64,000 bases of DNA. Origin: Candidatus Thiodictyon syntrophicum (lineage in GTDB: Bacteria; Pseudomonadota; Gammaproteobacteria; Chromatiales; Chromatiaceae). Position 1 is the first letter of the stretch. Every line of letters begins with the position of its first letter. The stretch lies in the NCBI RefSeq assembly GCF_002813775.1, contig NZ_CP020370.1, forward strand, positions 1,145,501 to 1,209,500, read 5' to 3'. Of this stretch, positions 17,665 through 27,208 are shown piece after piece. The notes below the pieces were generated by a model. The model ran no database searches. It worked only from the letters and a program-made list of their open reading frames with translations, and was not told where the DNA came from. The position numbers were made by a program, and so were the translations under genes.

Positions 17665-17957
17665 TCAGCCGCCCAAGGCGCCCCACATGCCGCGAAACGC
17701 CAACAGGCTGCGCGCCAAGTGCGCGGGGTCCAGGCCGTCGGCCTGGCGTAACCGGCGCCGCAGTCGGCGTACGGCCTTGGGCCCAGGACCCATGCCGGCC
17801 CGGCTGATGCGAAAGCCCAGGAAGACCGCGGGCAGCCGGTTGTCCAGCGGCTCCGCCCCCGGGTCCTTGAGCCTCAGCCCCCGTTCGCACTCCAGCCAGT
17901 CGGCGATCAGGTCCCGCATCCGCACGAGTTCTTCGGCGCGGTCGCCGAACAGCCCGC
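17665..17957 (-). pseudogene. C-terminal fragment of a reverse transcriptase, probably DGR type
   Basis: Read on the minus strand, the fragment starts GLFGDRAEELVRMRDLIADW, continues LECERGLRLKDPGAE, then VFLGFRISRAGMGPGPKAV and RRLRRRLRQADGLDPAHLAR, ending at a TGA (17665-17667). In reverse transcriptases, FGDRAEEL-like sequence directly follows the catalytic YxDD motif, and FLGFRI with a basic RRLRRRLR thumb comes about 50 residues later. The spacing fits well. Everything up to and including YxDD is missing, and the break coincides with an inverted-repeat arm starting at 17958. A group II intron or other RT origin is possible, but the FGE neighbour with a variable-region-like end favours a diversity-generating retroelement. 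Confidence 0.6.
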
Positions 17958-18066
17958 GTAGGGCGGAACGCCGCAGGCGGTTCCGGCGTTTTGGCGGACG
18001 ACGTCAGGTCAAACCCGCGTAGGCCCAACCGCCAGTGGCGGAACCGCCTGCGGCGTTCCGCCCTAC
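17958..18066. repeat. 28-bp inverted repeat flanking the reverse-transcriptase break
   Basis: GTAGGGCGGAACGCCGCAGG continuing CGGTTCCG (17958-17985) is matched by its exact inverse at 18039-18066. The left arm begins where reverse-transcriptase similarity stops, which implicates this element in the truncation. Confidence 0.7.
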
Positions 18067-18086
18067 CGTCCTACGCTCCTGCGGCC

Positions 18087-18431
18087 CTAAGACGCGGCGC
18101 GTAACATGAAATCCACATGCACCGCATCGAAGGGAAACTCGATCGCCCCCGCGGCGGTCTTCTCCAGCAGCCCGGCGTTCAGCAATACCTGCACATCGGC
18201 ATGGACCGCCTTCACCTCACGGCCGACCCGGTGCGCGGCCTCGCGCACGCTGACCGGCCCGGCGCCGGCCAGCGCCGACAGGAGCGCCCAGCGTTTCGGC
18301 GTCAGGGTCCGCCACAGATCGGCGACGCTCGCGAAGGTACGCCAGGCGCCTTGCGGCTCGCCGGCCATGGCGCGCAGGAAGCGGGCGTTGGTCTCGTCAC
18401 GGCTGGACACGCCAATGGTGACCGCGTTCAT
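18087..18431 (-). CDS. Winged helix-turn-helix regulator, HVO_A0114/MarR-like
   Basis: The ATG at 18431 gives a 114-residue protein; the longer frame from 18506 lacks support. It begins MNAVTIGVSSRDETNARFLR, has a FASVADLWRTLTPKRWALL middle helix, then the wHTH helices SVREAAHRVGREVKAVHADV and a wing LEKTAAGAIEFPF. This arrangement is typical of HVO_A0114-type putative DNA-binding proteins, which usually act as antitoxins or autoregulators beside a small partner (often DUF6516). No such partner is visible on either side, so it may be an orphan. It lies downstream of the Schlafen-type gene in the same direction, with a 112-base gap. Confidence 0.65.
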   Translation of the reverse strand: MNAVTIGVSSRDETNARFLRAMAGEPQGAWRTFASVADLWRTLTPKRWALLSALAGAGPVSVREAAHRVGREVKAVHADVQVLLNAGLLEKTAAGAIEFPFDAVHVDFMLRAAS

Positions 18432-18543
18432 CTCAGTTCCCGCTCGTTCAGCAGTTCTTGCGCCTTCATGGGGGGTAAGGATCAACAGCGCCGCGGGCCT
18501 TGTCAAGGAATGCCGCCGGAACTCCGAGGATTGGACCTAAGGC

Positions 18544-19809
18544 TCAACCGGATTCCTCGTCGCCCGGCATCCGGTTTGCCGGCCCCGCCGCCGCATAGAT
18601 CGTCAACAGCAATTCCATATCCTCCAGGTTCTCGTACACCGGCCGCCGGCCGGATAGTGCCTCGCTGCGCTCCAGGATCATACGCACGCCGGAGCCGCGT
18701 CGGTCCATCAACTGGTGTTTGCCGAACAGAGGCTCCTCCACCGGGTAATAGCGGGCGAACAGGCTGGCAATCACCTCGTTCCTGGGTGCCGAGATGGCGC
18801 TCATGGAGGCGATGGTCATGGAGTTGGGGAGCGCGCCCGGGGTATAGATCTCCAGCCGGTCAGCGAACAGGAAGAGCCGGATGCGCTGCGCGTGGCGCGA
18901 GTAGTCGCGGTGGGCGACGGCGTTGACGATGGCCTCGAAGACCGCGGCCAGGTCGTACTGGGGGTAGTCGATGCGGCCCAGCGGCTTGCGGGCGGGGGTG
19001 CGCATGTTGCGGCGCACGAAGTGAATGGCGTCCCAGATTTGCCGATCGAGCGGCCCCTGGATCTCCTGGGCGTCCACCTGCTCATTGGGGTCGTTGACGA
19101 GGCCGGCATGGGCCACTGCGATAATCTCGGCATTGCGCAGCCGGCGCTGCGGGTCCAGGGTGCAGAGCAGCACGCCGGCGACGGTGGGGCGCGGCCCCTC
19201 GTCGGACTCCTTCACCAGGTGCAATCGCTGAAGCTGAAGCGCGGCGTCTCCTTGGCCGTCGATCATGAAGCGATTGACCAACAACGGATCGAGGTCCTTA
19301 AAGTCGATGGCCGGCACCTCCTGCTCCTCGAAACGGATCAGGCGCGCCTGGCTGCGTTGTTGGAACAATCGCGCCAATACATCCGGGGTGAGCTTGCGCT
19401 TGGCGTGGCCGACGCGCCGGAAATAGCCGTTGGCGCTCTCGTGTACCCAGAGGCTGCGCGGCACCTCGGCGACGATCACCGCCCGCGGCTGCCCGGCAGG
19501 GCCGGGCAGTTCCAGGTGATGGGTGACGACCTCCAGCGGCGGCCTGATGCGGTCGGTGCAGATGGCCGTCAGCCAGGCCTCGACCCCGTCCAGATGCTCC
19601 AGCGGGATGCCGCTGACCTCTTTGGTCTGGTCATCGACCCCGAGGACCAGGGTGCCGCCATGCGCATTGCCCAGGGCGGCCAGTTCATCGGAGAGGCCAT
19701 CGGCATGGGGCTCGATCGTCTTGCCGCCGGCCCGCAGCCTGACCTGTTTCAACTCCAGGGTGGAGTCCTCACCCAGACGAATACGCTGCAACAGACGCTC
19801 GATGTTCAT
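18544..19809 (-). CDS. Schlafen AlbA_2-domain protein with HATPase_c_4 region
   Basis: The 421 residues divide into an N-terminal AlbA_2 (Schlafen-like) domain, with EDSTLELKQVRL then ALGNAHGGTLVLGVDDQTKE, and a C-terminal HATPase_c_4 region, with FEAIVNAVAHRDYSRHAQRI, IYTPGALPNSMTIASM and LMDRRGSGVRMILERSEAL. The family is frequently annotated as an ATP-dependent helicase RecG-like regulator, though it has no helicase motifs. AlbA_2 proteins bind or cut nucleic acid or act as transcriptional regulators, and several sit in defence islands; the actual role here is unknown. The ATG at 19807-19809 is the only strong start. It lies just after pdxA on the same strand, separated by a short repeat. 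Confidence 0.85.
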   Translation of the reverse strand: MNIERLLQRIRLGEDSTLELKQVRLRAGGKTIEPHADGLSDELAALGNAHGGTLVLGVDDQTKEVSGIPLEHLDGVEAWLTAICTDRIRPPLEVVTHHLELPGPAGQPRAVIVAEVPRSLWVHESANGYFRRVGHAKRKLTPDVLARLFQQRSQARLIRFEEQEVPAIDFKDLDPLLVNRFMIDGQGDAALQLQRLHLVKESDEGPRPTVAGVLLCTLDPQRRLRNAEIIAVAHAGLVNDPNEQVDAQEIQGPLDRQIWDAIHFVRRNMRTPARKPLGRIDYPQYDLAAVFEAIVNAVAHRDYSRHAQRIRLFLFADRLEIYTPGALPNSMTIASMSAISAPRNEVIASLFARYYPVEEPLFGKHQLMDRRGSGVRMILERSEALSGRRPVYENLEDMELLLTIYAAAGPANRMPGDEESG

Positions 19810-19830
19810 GCGATGGCCTGCGTTGTGCGA

Positions 19831-19862
19831 GATGGGTTTCGCTGCGCTCTACCCATCCTACG
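19831..19862. repeat. Dispersed word GGGTTTCGCTGCGCTCTACCC
   Basis: This widespread proteobacterial intergenic word recurs inverted at 30188-30212 (GGGTAGAGCGCAGCGAAACC). It fills the short gap between pdxA and the Schlafen-type gene. Confidence 0.5.
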
Positions 19863-19865
19863 CGC

Positions 19866-20894
19866 CTACCCGCCGCGGACCATCTCTACCGCCATGGCAA
19901 TCGCCGCCCGCAGGCTCCCCAGGTCGGCCCGGTCGGTCCCGGCGAGGTCGAGCGCGGTGCCGTGGTCCACGGAGGTGCGGATGATCGGCAGCCCGAGGGT
20001 GACGTTGACGGCCTGGCCGAAGCCCAGGTGTTTGAGTACCGGCAGGCCCTGGTCGTGGTACATGGCGAGCACCGCGTCCGCGCCGGTCAGGCGCTCCGGG
20101 ACGAAGGCGGTGTCGGCGGGCAGCGGGCCTTGCAGGTCCCAGCCGCGCCCGCGCAGGGTCTCGAGCACTGGGGTGATGACCTCGATCTCTTCGTGCCCCA
20201 GGTGTCCGCCCTCGCCCGCGTGGGGGTTGAGTCCGCAGACCAGGATGCGCGGCGCGGGGATACCGAAACGCGCGACCAGGTCACGGTGGAGGATCTCGAT
20301 GACCTGGGTCAGCAGGGGGGCGGTGATCGCCGCGGCGACCTGACTCAGGGGCAGATGGGTGGTGACCAGGGCGACGCGCAGACCGGGCGTGGCGAGCAAC
20401 ATCACCGGTTGCGCCGCGCACTGCTGCGCCAGGAACTCGGTGTGGCCGGTGAAGGGGATGCCGGCGTCGTTGATGATGCCCTTGTGGACGGGCCCGGTGA
20501 CCAGGGCGTCCAGGGCGCCGGTGAGACAGAGGTCACAGGCGACCCGGAGCGTCGCGAGCACATAGGGGGCGTTGGCGGGATCGAGTCGGCCAGGTTTCAC
20601 GGCCGCGGCCAGCGGGACCGGGCGCACCCACAGGGTCCCCGGCGGGCTGGGTTCGCGGGGGCTGTCGGGCTCATACTCCAGACAGGTGAGCGGCAGCCCG
20701 AGCGCCCGGGCGCGCCCGGTGAGCAGCGCCGGGTCGGCGACCGCGACCAACTGGGCGGGCTGGGGCGTCTGGATCAGGCGGACCAGGAGATCCGGGCCGA
20801 TCCCGGCTGGCTCCCCCGGGGTCAGCGCGAGCCGCGGCAGGACCGGTGCCGTGCGCCCGGGCGGGCGCCGTTCAGGGCTTGACGCGGGCGCCAT
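19866..20894 (-). CDS. pdxA: 4-hydroxythreonine-4-phosphate dehydrogenase PdxA
   Basis: PdxA oxidises 4-phosphohydroxy-L-threonine with NAD(P)+ in the DXP-dependent pyridoxal-phosphate pathway. The start at 20894 is supported by GGAGGT eight bases upstream and overlaps the surA stop by 23 bases, giving 342 residues. Motifs include [18 protein letters not shown] at the N-terminus, [20 protein letters not shown], the metal-ligand histidines in [18 protein letters not shown] and [16 protein letters not shown], and the C-terminal [17 protein letters not shown]. All look intact. It follows surA in the classic lptD-surA-pdxA operon, but rsmA and apaH, which usually come next, are replaced by a Schlafen-type gene. 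Confidence 0.95.
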   Translation of the reverse strand: MAPASSPERRPPGRTAPVLPRLALTPGEPAGIGPDLLVRLIQTPQPAQLVAVADPALLTGRARALGLPLTCLEYEPDSPREPSPPGTLWVRPVPLAAAVKPGRLDPANAPYVLATLRVACDLCLTGALDALVTGPVHKGIINDAGIPFTGHTEFLAQQCAAQPVMLLATPGLRVALVTTHLPLSQVAAAITAPLLTQVIEILHRDLVARFGIPAPRILVCGLNPHAGEGGHLGHEEIEVITPVLETLRGRGWDLQGPLPADTAFVPERLTGADAVLAMYHDQGLPVLKHLGFGQAVNVTLGLPIIRTSVDHGTALDLAGTDRADLGSLRAAIAMAVEMVRGG

Positions 20895-22242
20895 CTTGAC
20901 GCACCTCCACATAGGCCTCGTCGCGCAGCCGTTTCAGCCAGGCATCCGTCGCCTCATCCCCCTTGCGCCGCTGGATCGCCTCCCGCGCCTTGATCCGCAG
21001 CAACTCCTCGGTGGTGTCCTGGGTGCGGCGTTCCTGCACCTGCATCAGGTGCCAACCGAAGGGGCTCTTGAACGGCTCACTCACCTCACCGATGGCCAGG
21101 GCGCTCATGGCCTTCTCGAATTCCGGCACCGTGTCACCCGGGCTGACCCAGCCCAGCTCGCCGCCCTTGAGCGCGGAGCCCGTGTCATCGGAGTGGGCAC
21201 GGGCGAGGTTCGCGAAGTCGTCGCCGCCGACGATGCGGCTGCGCAACTGCCCGAGGCGGGTCTTGGCGTCCGCATCGGAGACCATCTCGCTGGTGCGCAC
21301 CAGGATGTGGCGCGCCTTGGACTGGGTGACGTTGCCCGGGAGCCCGCCCTTGATGTCCGCCATGCGGATGATGTTGAAGCCGGTGGGGGTGCGGATCGGG
21401 TCGGTGATGTCGCCCTTGGCCATGGTCTGGGCGCGATCGGCCACCAGGCTCGGGACGGCCGCCATCTCGAACCACCCGAGATCCCCGCCCTCCAGGGCGG
21501 TGCGTCCCTCGGAACTGGCCGCCGCCACCGCGGCGAAGTCGGCCCCGCCGCGCAGTTTGGCCACCAGTTGTTTGGCCTTGGTCTGGGCCGCTTCGACCTG
21601 GGCGGGGCTGGGCTGATCCGGCAGGGCGATCAGGATGTGCTGGAGCCGCACCTGCTCGCGCGGCATCAGTTTACCCTTCTCCTTTTCCAGGAAGCGCGCG
21701 ATCTCCTGGTCGGTGACCTGGATACTGCTCATGACCTCCTGGCTTTGCAGCCGGGCGGTGATGATCTGCATCCGTGTGTCCTCACGGAAGTCCTCGAAGC
21801 GGACCTGGCCGCTCTCCAGCGTCGCCTTGAGCTCCTCGATGGTGAGTCCGTTACGGCTCGCGATCCCCTGGATGGCCGTGGTCAGGGCGGCATCGTCCAC
21901 CTTGATGCCGAGTTGCCTGGCGCGCTGCTGCTGGAGCCGCTTGAGGATCAGTCGCTCCAGGACCTGCTTGCGCAATTGCTCCGGCGGCGGCACCGGGGTC
22001 CCCTGCTGCTGGAGTTGGGGCACCGTCACGCTGATCTCATGGGTCAGCTCGCTCTGCACCACCACGTCGTTGTTGACGACGGCGACGATCGAGTCCAGCG
22101 GCTCGCCCGCCGTCGCGCGCGACCCGGCAGCGCCCAAGCCCAGGCCGAGCAGTCCGGCGACCACCCACGTCAGCACCGTCGCGGCGCCGGGAAGCGGTCC
22201 CGGCCGGGCACTGTGTTCAGTCCGAGTCATAGCCATAGCCAT
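20872..22242 (-). CDS. surA: Periplasmic peptidyl-prolyl isomerase/chaperone SurA
   Basis: SurA escorts outer-membrane proteins, LptD among them, through the periplasm. The start is one of three in-frame ATGs at 22242, 22236 and 22230; the longer frame from 22299 lies inside lptD. The signal/anchor region [20 protein letters not shown] precedes the SurA_N chaperone domain ([19 protein letters not shown]). Two parvulin domains follow: [20 protein letters not shown] with [12 protein letters not shown], and [20 protein letters not shown] with [20 protein letters not shown]. The C-terminal helix returns to the chaperone core. It overlaps lptD by 26 bases and pdxA by 23, so translation is tightly coupled. 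Confidence 0.94.
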   Translation of the reverse strand: MAMAMTRTEHSARPGPLPGAATVLTWVVAGLLGLGLGAAGSRATAGEPLDSIVAVVNNDVVVQSELTHEISVTVPQLQQQGTPVPPPEQLRKQVLERLILKRLQQQRARQLGIKVDDAALTTAIQGIASRNGLTIEELKATLESGQVRFEDFREDTRMQIITARLQSQEVMSSIQVTDQEIARFLEKEKGKLMPREQVRLQHILIALPDQPSPAQVEAAQTKAKQLVAKLRGGADFAAVAAASSEGRTALEGGDLGWFEMAAVPSLVADRAQTMAKGDITDPIRTPTGFNIIRMADIKGGLPGNVTQSKARHILVRTSEMVSDADAKTRLGQLRSRIVGGDDFANLARAHSDDTGSALKGGELGWVSPGDTVPEFEKAMSALAIGEVSEPFKSPFGWHLMQVQERRTQDTTEELLRIKAREAIQRRKGDEATDAWLKRLRDEAYVEVRQDGARVKP

Positions 22243-25168
22243 AGATTCTTTGTTCCAGGAGTTTATCGATCTTGTCGCCGAAGGAGCCCAAACCTGCAAG
22301 CTCCAGTTCCAACATGACGCTGGTATTGCCGACGCTGGTCGCGCTGGTCTTTAAGTGACGCCCGAGGAGCCGTACCCGCCAGCAACAACGACCGAACTCG
22401 ATGCCGGCGAAGGCCTCCACGGTATCGTCCTGCAGCAGCGAATAGAGCCAGCGCCCGACCACCCCGACCCGCGGGGTCAGCGGCAGGCGGAAGGAGAGGT
22501 CGGCATTCTCGTAGCGCTCGGGCTCGCTCGCGCCCAGGCTGTAGCGATAGGACAGGTTGACCACGCGATCATCGCCCGGGGCATAGCGCAACTGCAACAC
22601 GCGCTGCTCCCACTGGTTCTGCGCGAGGTGCGGGTCCCACTGAAAGCTGGCGCGGGCGAGCCAGCCCGCGGCCGGATTCACCGACAGTTCACCGGCCACC
22701 GAGGAACTGGAGTTCTCCTGCGCCGTCACCCCGGTGAGTTGCACCCGGCGCGGGGCAAAATAAAGGATCTGACCCAGGCTGGCCCGGAACCACTCGCGGC
22801 CGTCCTCCCCGCCCAGGGTCCGGGAGGTCAGGCCGATGGTGAGTCGGTTTTCATCGCCGATACGATCATACCCGGTGAAGCGATTGGGCCGGAACAGGCT
22901 GGCGTAACTGAAGGTCAGCAAGGTGGTGTCGAACAGCGGGGTGTCGGACTGATCGGCGTAGGGCGTCAGGACATAGTACAGGCGCGGCTCCAGTGTCTGC
23001 AGCACCGACTTGCCGAACCAGTTGGTGTCGCGCTCGAAGATCAGCCCGGTATCCAGGTTCAGGCTCGGGATCACGAAGGATTGCTGGGCCGGCGTCCCCG
23101 GCGCCTCGTTGTCCAAGGCGTAGCCGGTGGCGTAGAGACGCAACTGCGGGATCACGTAACCGAAGCTGCGGCGCAGGGGCAGGCGCAATGAGGACAGCAG
23201 CACATTGCGGCTTCCATAGACCTTGGCGGGGTTGTAAAAGTAGTCGTATTGGTCTTGAAAGGTAAACTCCGCAGGCCCCCAACGCAGCGGCGTCAAGTCC
23301 AACTGGACATGGGGGCGTTGCTCATAGGGGCGGTTGATGGGCAGGACCCCCGGGGCGACCGTCTGGAAGTTCTGGACCCAGCCGGATACGCTGTAACCCT
23401 TGGCGGCATAAGTGATAGAGCCGCGCTGCACCAGGTTGACCAGGCTCGTGATGTCCAGATTGTTGCCGAAGTCCGTGAGAAATTCGTCGTCGGACACCGC
23501 GCTGTAATCGATATTGGTCGACCAGCGACCGCCGAACACGGCGGACTCGGTCAGCCGCTGGCCCCAGCGCACGCCGGCCTGTGGGTTCTCGTCATCGTGG
23601 GGCAACACCTCGCCGGTGTACTCGGCGCTCCCGAACTTCGTCAGGCCCCGTATCTGGGCGCCGAGCATCAGGCCCCGGGTGCTCATGTACCGCGGGTAGA
23701 GGGTCGCGTCCAGATTGGGGGCGATGTTCCAGTAATAAGGCAGGATGATATCAGTGCCGGTGTTGTTGCCGGACCCGACTTGGGGGATCAGGAAGCCGCT
23801 GCGCCGCCGGTTATCGATCGGGAAGCGCAGGTAAGGGGTGTAGATCAATGGCAGGTCACCGAGCTGCAGCCGGGCGTGACGGGCGGTACCCATACCCTCC
23901 ACCTGATTGAGTTCCAGGTCGCGGGCACGGATAGACCAATCGGAATACCCTGGGGGACAGGTGGTGTAGACCACATCCCGATAGCGACTGATCTCCCCGG
24001 GCAGGAGGTTCGCCGTGGCGGCGGTGCCGCGCACGTTGATGGCACCCGAGAGGCGGTAATGGACGTCGTCGAGCTGACCCTGCTTGGTTTGCAGGTTGTA
24101 GTTGGCGGTGTCGGCCTGCAGGCGCGCCCCCGGGTAGTCGAGATAGACCTTGCCGGCCGCGTTCGCCACGCCGCTCTTGCGGTCATAGCTGGAGTGGTCC
24201 GCCTCCAGGCGTTGGTCGCCCTGGATGATCACGACCCCGCCCTGCAGTTGGACGACCTCGCGGTCGCGGTCATAGTCGGCCCGGTCGGCGACGACCTCGA
24301 CCGGGACCTGGGCGTCGGCCGCCGGTTTGGCGCCCTTGCCGACGCCCAGGCCCCACTTGCCGCCGGGGCGCTTGCCGGCGACGCGCAGCCCGCACTGATC
24401 CCAGGGCAGCCCGGCATAGAGCCGCTCGTAGTCGTCGCGCGGGGCCGCCACCGGCAAGGCACCGAGCGCCGCGTCCACCCGCGGCGTATCAGCCGCCGGC
24501 GGGCTGGCCCGGTCCAACGGCGGCAACACCCAGGGCGAGGGGCCGCTATAGTCCTGCCGCGCCGGGTCCACGACCACGGGGATGGGCAGGGTCAGGTGCG
24601 TGGACTCCGGCTCCTCGCCCGGGGGCCAGGCGGGCGGGCGGGGCGGCTCCACCGGCGGCGGGGGCGTCGGCGGCTGGGCGGGGATCGGGTCGGCCGCGAC
24701 CGCGGGGGTGCCGCCGGGGGGCGTCCCGCCGAGCGCACCGGCGGGTGGGGGCACCTCGGTATCCGGGCGCGGCAGGGGCTCGTCACCCGGGACTGTATCG
24801 GGCTCGGTATTGGGTTCAGTCTTGCTTTGCGGGGCGGCTGGTACCGGGCCGGGGACCGCGGCGGCGCCGTCCGGGTTCCCGTCCGCGCCGTCCGCGGGTC
24901 CCGCGCCGGGTAGCGCCGCTGACCCCGCGGCGGGCGGCCCGGCGGCGGCCACCCCCACGAGGGTCTCCGCGGCCCGGCAATCCCAGGTCTTGCCCCCGCC
25001 CGCGACGATCCCGGCCGCGCCGACGGGTCCGGCGCAGTCCCACGGGCTGTCCGGGGGACCCGCGGCACGGGACCCGCTGAACGCGGCAAGGAGGAGGGTG
25101 AGCGCGACGGCTAGGGGACGCACGATAATAGGGTTGTCGGCGCGGATCGGTTCCCGCGGGGCTACCAT
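22217..25168 (-). CDS. lptD: LPS-assembly outer-membrane protein LptD (OstA) with a long proline-rich insert
   Basis: LptD inserts lipopolysaccharide into the outer leaflet. The ATG at 25168 is followed by a signal sequence (PLAVALTLLLAAFSGSRAAG). About 200 residues of Pro/Gly/Ala-rich, probably disordered sequence then precede the OstA/LptA-like jellyroll (PVEVVADRADYDRDREVVQL, GDQRLEADHSSYDRKSGVAN) and the LptD barrel (YLRFPIDNRRRSGFLIPQVG, PYYWNIAPNLDATLYPRYMS). Cysteines are present at WDCAG, WDCRA and DQCGL, as needed for interdomain disulfides. At 983 residues it is longer than the roughly 780-residue enteric protein because of the insert. A TTG at 25201 is an alternative start. The gene diverges from amgK, as in Pseudomonas. 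Confidence 0.93.
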   Translation of the reverse strand: MVAPREPIRADNPIIVRPLAVALTLLLAAFSGSRAAGPPDSPWDCAGPVGAAGIVAGGGKTWDCRAAETLVGVAAAGPPAAGSAALPGAGPADGADGNPDGAAAVPGPVPAAPQSKTEPNTEPDTVPGDEPLPRPDTEVPPPAGALGGTPPGGTPAVAADPIPAQPPTPPPPVEPPRPPAWPPGEEPESTHLTLPIPVVVDPARQDYSGPSPWVLPPLDRASPPAADTPRVDAALGALPVAAPRDDYERLYAGLPWDQCGLRVAGKRPGGKWGLGVGKGAKPAADAQVPVEVVADRADYDRDREVVQLQGGVVIIQGDQRLEADHSSYDRKSGVANAAGKVYLDYPGARLQADTANYNLQTKQGQLDDVHYRLSGAINVRGTAATANLLPGEISRYRDVVYTTCPPGYSDWSIRARDLELNQVEGMGTARHARLQLGDLPLIYTPYLRFPIDNRRRSGFLIPQVGSGNNTGTDIILPYYWNIAPNLDATLYPRYMSTRGLMLGAQIRGLTKFGSAEYTGEVLPHDDENPQAGVRWGQRLTESAVFGGRWSTNIDYSAVSDDEFLTDFGNNLDITSLVNLVQRGSITYAAKGYSVSGWVQNFQTVAPGVLPINRPYEQRPHVQLDLTPLRWGPAEFTFQDQYDYFYNPAKVYGSRNVLLSSLRLPLRRSFGYVIPQLRLYATGYALDNEAPGTPAQQSFVIPSLNLDTGLIFERDTNWFGKSVLQTLEPRLYYVLTPYADQSDTPLFDTTLLTFSYASLFRPNRFTGYDRIGDENRLTIGLTSRTLGGEDGREWFRASLGQILYFAPRRVQLTGVTAQENSSSSVAGELSVNPAAGWLARASFQWDPHLAQNQWEQRVLQLRYAPGDDRVVNLSYRYSLGASEPERYENADLSFRLPLTPRVGVVGRWLYSLLQDDTVEAFAGIEFGRCCWRVRLLGRHLKTSATSVGNTSVMLELELAGLGSFGDKIDKLLEQRIYGYGYDSD

Positions 25169-25274
25169 GGTACCCGGTTCCGCGGCGCCGTCGTCACACA
25201 AAGCGCCGACCGGCTCCTTGGGGGTTGGGATTTAGCCGCAACCGTGTCACATTGCGCCGGGATCGGCAATCGGG

Positions 25275-25337
25275 GGGTCTGATCAGAACTGATGTGTTAA
25301 CTTACATATCGTAGGGTACGCATCGCGTACCCTACAA
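25275..25337. repeat. R13 element: AGAACTGATGTGTTAAC + GTAGGGTACGC hairpin
   Basis: ATCAGAACTGATGTGTTAAC is followed by the hairpin GTAGGGTACGC ATC GCGTACCCTAC. The same pair of words occurs inverted at 46930-46983, and in both places an R1 element follows 26-28 bases away, implying a composite repeat. Confidence 0.65.
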
Positions 25338-25362
25338 CTACCGGACGTTCTCACGGACCGGG

Positions 25363-25439
<77 letters not shown>

Positions 25440-25479
25440 GCGTACCCGGGCTCTCGCCCACCACCACCAGGAGTTCAGT

Positions 25480-26460
25480 TTGAGCGAACGGCACGACTTG
25501 TTGAGACAATGGCTGGTCGCGGTCCTGGGCCGGGACGACTTCACGCTGGAAGCGGCCAGCGCCGATGCGAGCTTTCGCCGCTACTGGCGGGCGCGTTACC
25601 CGGGCCACACCCTGGTCCTGATGGACGCCCCGCCGGCCCAGGAGGATTGCGGCCGTTTCGTGGACCTGGCGCGGCGCCTGCGTGCCATCGGTCTGCACAC
25701 CCCCGAGATCTTTGCCGAGGACCGGGCCCGCGGCTTCCTTGCCCTCTCGGACCTGGGCGACCGACTCTACCTGGCGGAACTCGACGCCCAGAACGCCGAC
25801 CGGCTCTACGCCGACGCGCTCGCCGCCCTGGCGGTCATCCAGGCGCGCGGCCCCCAAGAGGGCCTGCCGGTCTATGACGCGCCCTTCCTGCTGCGCGAGC
25901 TTGAGATCTGCCGCGAATGGTTTCTCGGCCGCCACCTGGGGCTCGCACTCTCACCGGGAGACCAGGCCGACTGGGACGGGGCCTGTGAATCCCTGGTCGC
26001 CGCCGCCCTGGAACAGCCCCGGGTCTGCGTCCATCGCGACTATCACTCCCGCAACCTGATGATCACGCAGGCGCCGGGCCCGGGCATCCTCGACTTCCAG
26101 GACGCCGTGGTCGGACCCGTCACCTATGACTTGGTGTCCCTGCTCAAGGACTGCTACATCCAGTGGCCCGCCGCCCGGGTCACCGGCTGGGCCCTGGGCT
26201 ATCTGGACGGCGCCGTCGCCTCCGGCCTGCTCCCGGCGCTGGACCCCGACCGGTTCATGCGCTGGTTCGACCTCATGGGCGCCCAACGGCACCTGAAGGC
26301 CTGCGGTATCTTCGCGCGCCTGCATCACCGCGACGGCAAACCCGGCTACCTGAACGATATCCCGCGCACCCTGGGCTATGTCCGGGAGGTCGCCGCCCGC
26401 TACCCGGAGCTGGCCGACCTCGACCGGCTGCTGACCGGGCGGGTGGTTCCGGTGCTGTAG
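25480..26460 (+). CDS. amgK: Anomeric N-acetylmuramate/N-acetylglucosamine kinase AmgK
   Basis: AmgK phosphorylates the anomeric hydroxyl of MurNAc or GlcNAc in the cell-wall recycling bypass of Pseudomonas-type bacteria. The 326-residue protein has the aminoglycoside-phosphotransferase fold: N-lobe ASADASFRRYWRARYPGHTL then VLMDAPPAQEDCGRFVDLA, catalytic loop VHRDYHSRNLM (about 184-194) and metal motif ILDFQDAVVGPVTYDLVSLL. The Q-W-P-rich C-terminal half (GAQRHLKACGIFARLHHRDG, YLNDIPRTLGYV) is specific to this family. The start is a TTG at 25480 with AGGAG six bases upstream. It diverges from lptD. The usual downstream partner murU is absent and replaced by a VIT-family gene 11 bases on. Confidence 0.9.
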   Translation: MSERHDLLRQWLVAVLGRDDFTLEAASADASFRRYWRARYPGHTLVLMDAPPAQEDCGRFVDLARRLRAIGLHTPEIFAEDRARGFLALSDLGDRLYLAELDAQNADRLYADALAALAVIQARGPQEGLPVYDAPFLLRELEICREWFLGRHLGLALSPGDQADWDGACESLVAAALEQPRVCVHRDYHSRNLMITQAPGPGILDFQDAVVGPVTYDLVSLLKDCYIQWPAARVTGWALGYLDGAVASGLLPALDPDRFMRWFDLMGAQRHLKACGIFARLHHRDGKPGYLNDIPRTLGYVREVAARYPELADLDRLLTGRVVPVL

Positions 26461-26471
26461 CGGTTTGAATC

Positions 26472-27170
26472 ATGCGGCCGAAGCATCGGGAGCACCACCG
26501 CACCGCACGTATCGCCTGGCTGCGCGCCGCGGTCCTGGGTGCCAACGACGGGATCGTCTCCACCGGCAGCCTGTTGCTGGGGGTGGCCGCCGCCCATGCG
26601 GCCCCGGAAACCCTGCTCGCCACCGGGATCGCGGGCCTGGTGGCCGGGGCCATGTCCATGGCGGCCGGGGAGTACGTCTCGGTGCACTCGCAGGCCGACA
26701 GCGAGGCGGCCGAACTGGAACAGGAGCGCCGGGAACTCGCCGCCGACCGCGGCGGCGAGGACCGCGAACTCGCGGCTATCTATGTCGGGCGCGGGCTTGA
26801 GCCGGCCCTGGCAAAACAGGTGGCGGAACAGCTCATGGCGCATGACGCACTGGGGGCCCACGCCCGGGACGAACTCGGCATCACCGACACCTTCAGCGCC
26901 CGCCCGATCCAGGCCGCCCTGGCGTCCGCCGCGAGCTTTGCGGTCGGCGCGGCCCAGCCGCTCCTGGTCACCGTGCTTGCGCCCGGCGCCTACCTGATCC
27001 CCGCGCTGGCCGGTACCTCGCTCGTCTTCCTCGCGGTGCTGGGCGCCTTGGCCGCCCGCGCCGGCGGGGCCGGGATGGCGGTCGGCGCCCTGCGCGTCAC
27101 CTTTTGGGGGGCCCTGGCGATGGCGGTCACGGCCGGGGTCGGCGCGCTCTGGGGGACGACGGTGGCCTGA
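26472..27170 (+). CDS. VIT1/CCC1-family Fe2+/Mn2+ transporter
   Basis: VIT-family proteins export iron or manganese from the cytoplasm. The 232 residues carry the N-terminal signature WLRAAVLGANDGIVSTGSLL and the helix-2 motif GLVAGAMSMAAGEYVSVHSQ. An amphipathic cytoplasmic metal-binding region follows (AELEQERRELAADRGGEDRE, then LAKQVAEQLMAHDALGAHAR), and three C-terminal membrane segments end MAVTAGVGALWGT. The length and order match bacterial VIT proteins, which bind metal through the Glu-rich loop seen here. It starts 11 bases after amgK and is probably co-transcribed, though no functional link is obvious. It converges on kefC. Confidence 0.9.
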   Translation: MRPKHREHHRTARIAWLRAAVLGANDGIVSTGSLLLGVAAAHAAPETLLATGIAGLVAGAMSMAAGEYVSVHSQADSEAAELEQERRELAADRGGEDRELAAIYVGRGLEPALAKQVAEQLMAHDALGAHARDELGITDTFSARPIQAALASAASFAVGAAQPLLVTVLAPGAYLIPALAGTSLVFLAVLGALAARAGGAGMAVGALRVTFWGALAMAVTAGVGALWGTTVA

Positions 27171-27208
27171 ACGGGCCGGCACCCGAATGCCCCGTCCCGC
27201 CCCGGGGC

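Noticed and set aside
20572-22317. 581-residue plus-strand frame opposite surA
   Set aside because: Antisense shadow of the two parvulin domains; low-complexity His/Gln/Gly composition.
23249-24913. 554-residue plus-strand frame opposite lptD
   Set aside because: Antisense shadow; the lptD jellyroll and barrel motifs explain the sequence.
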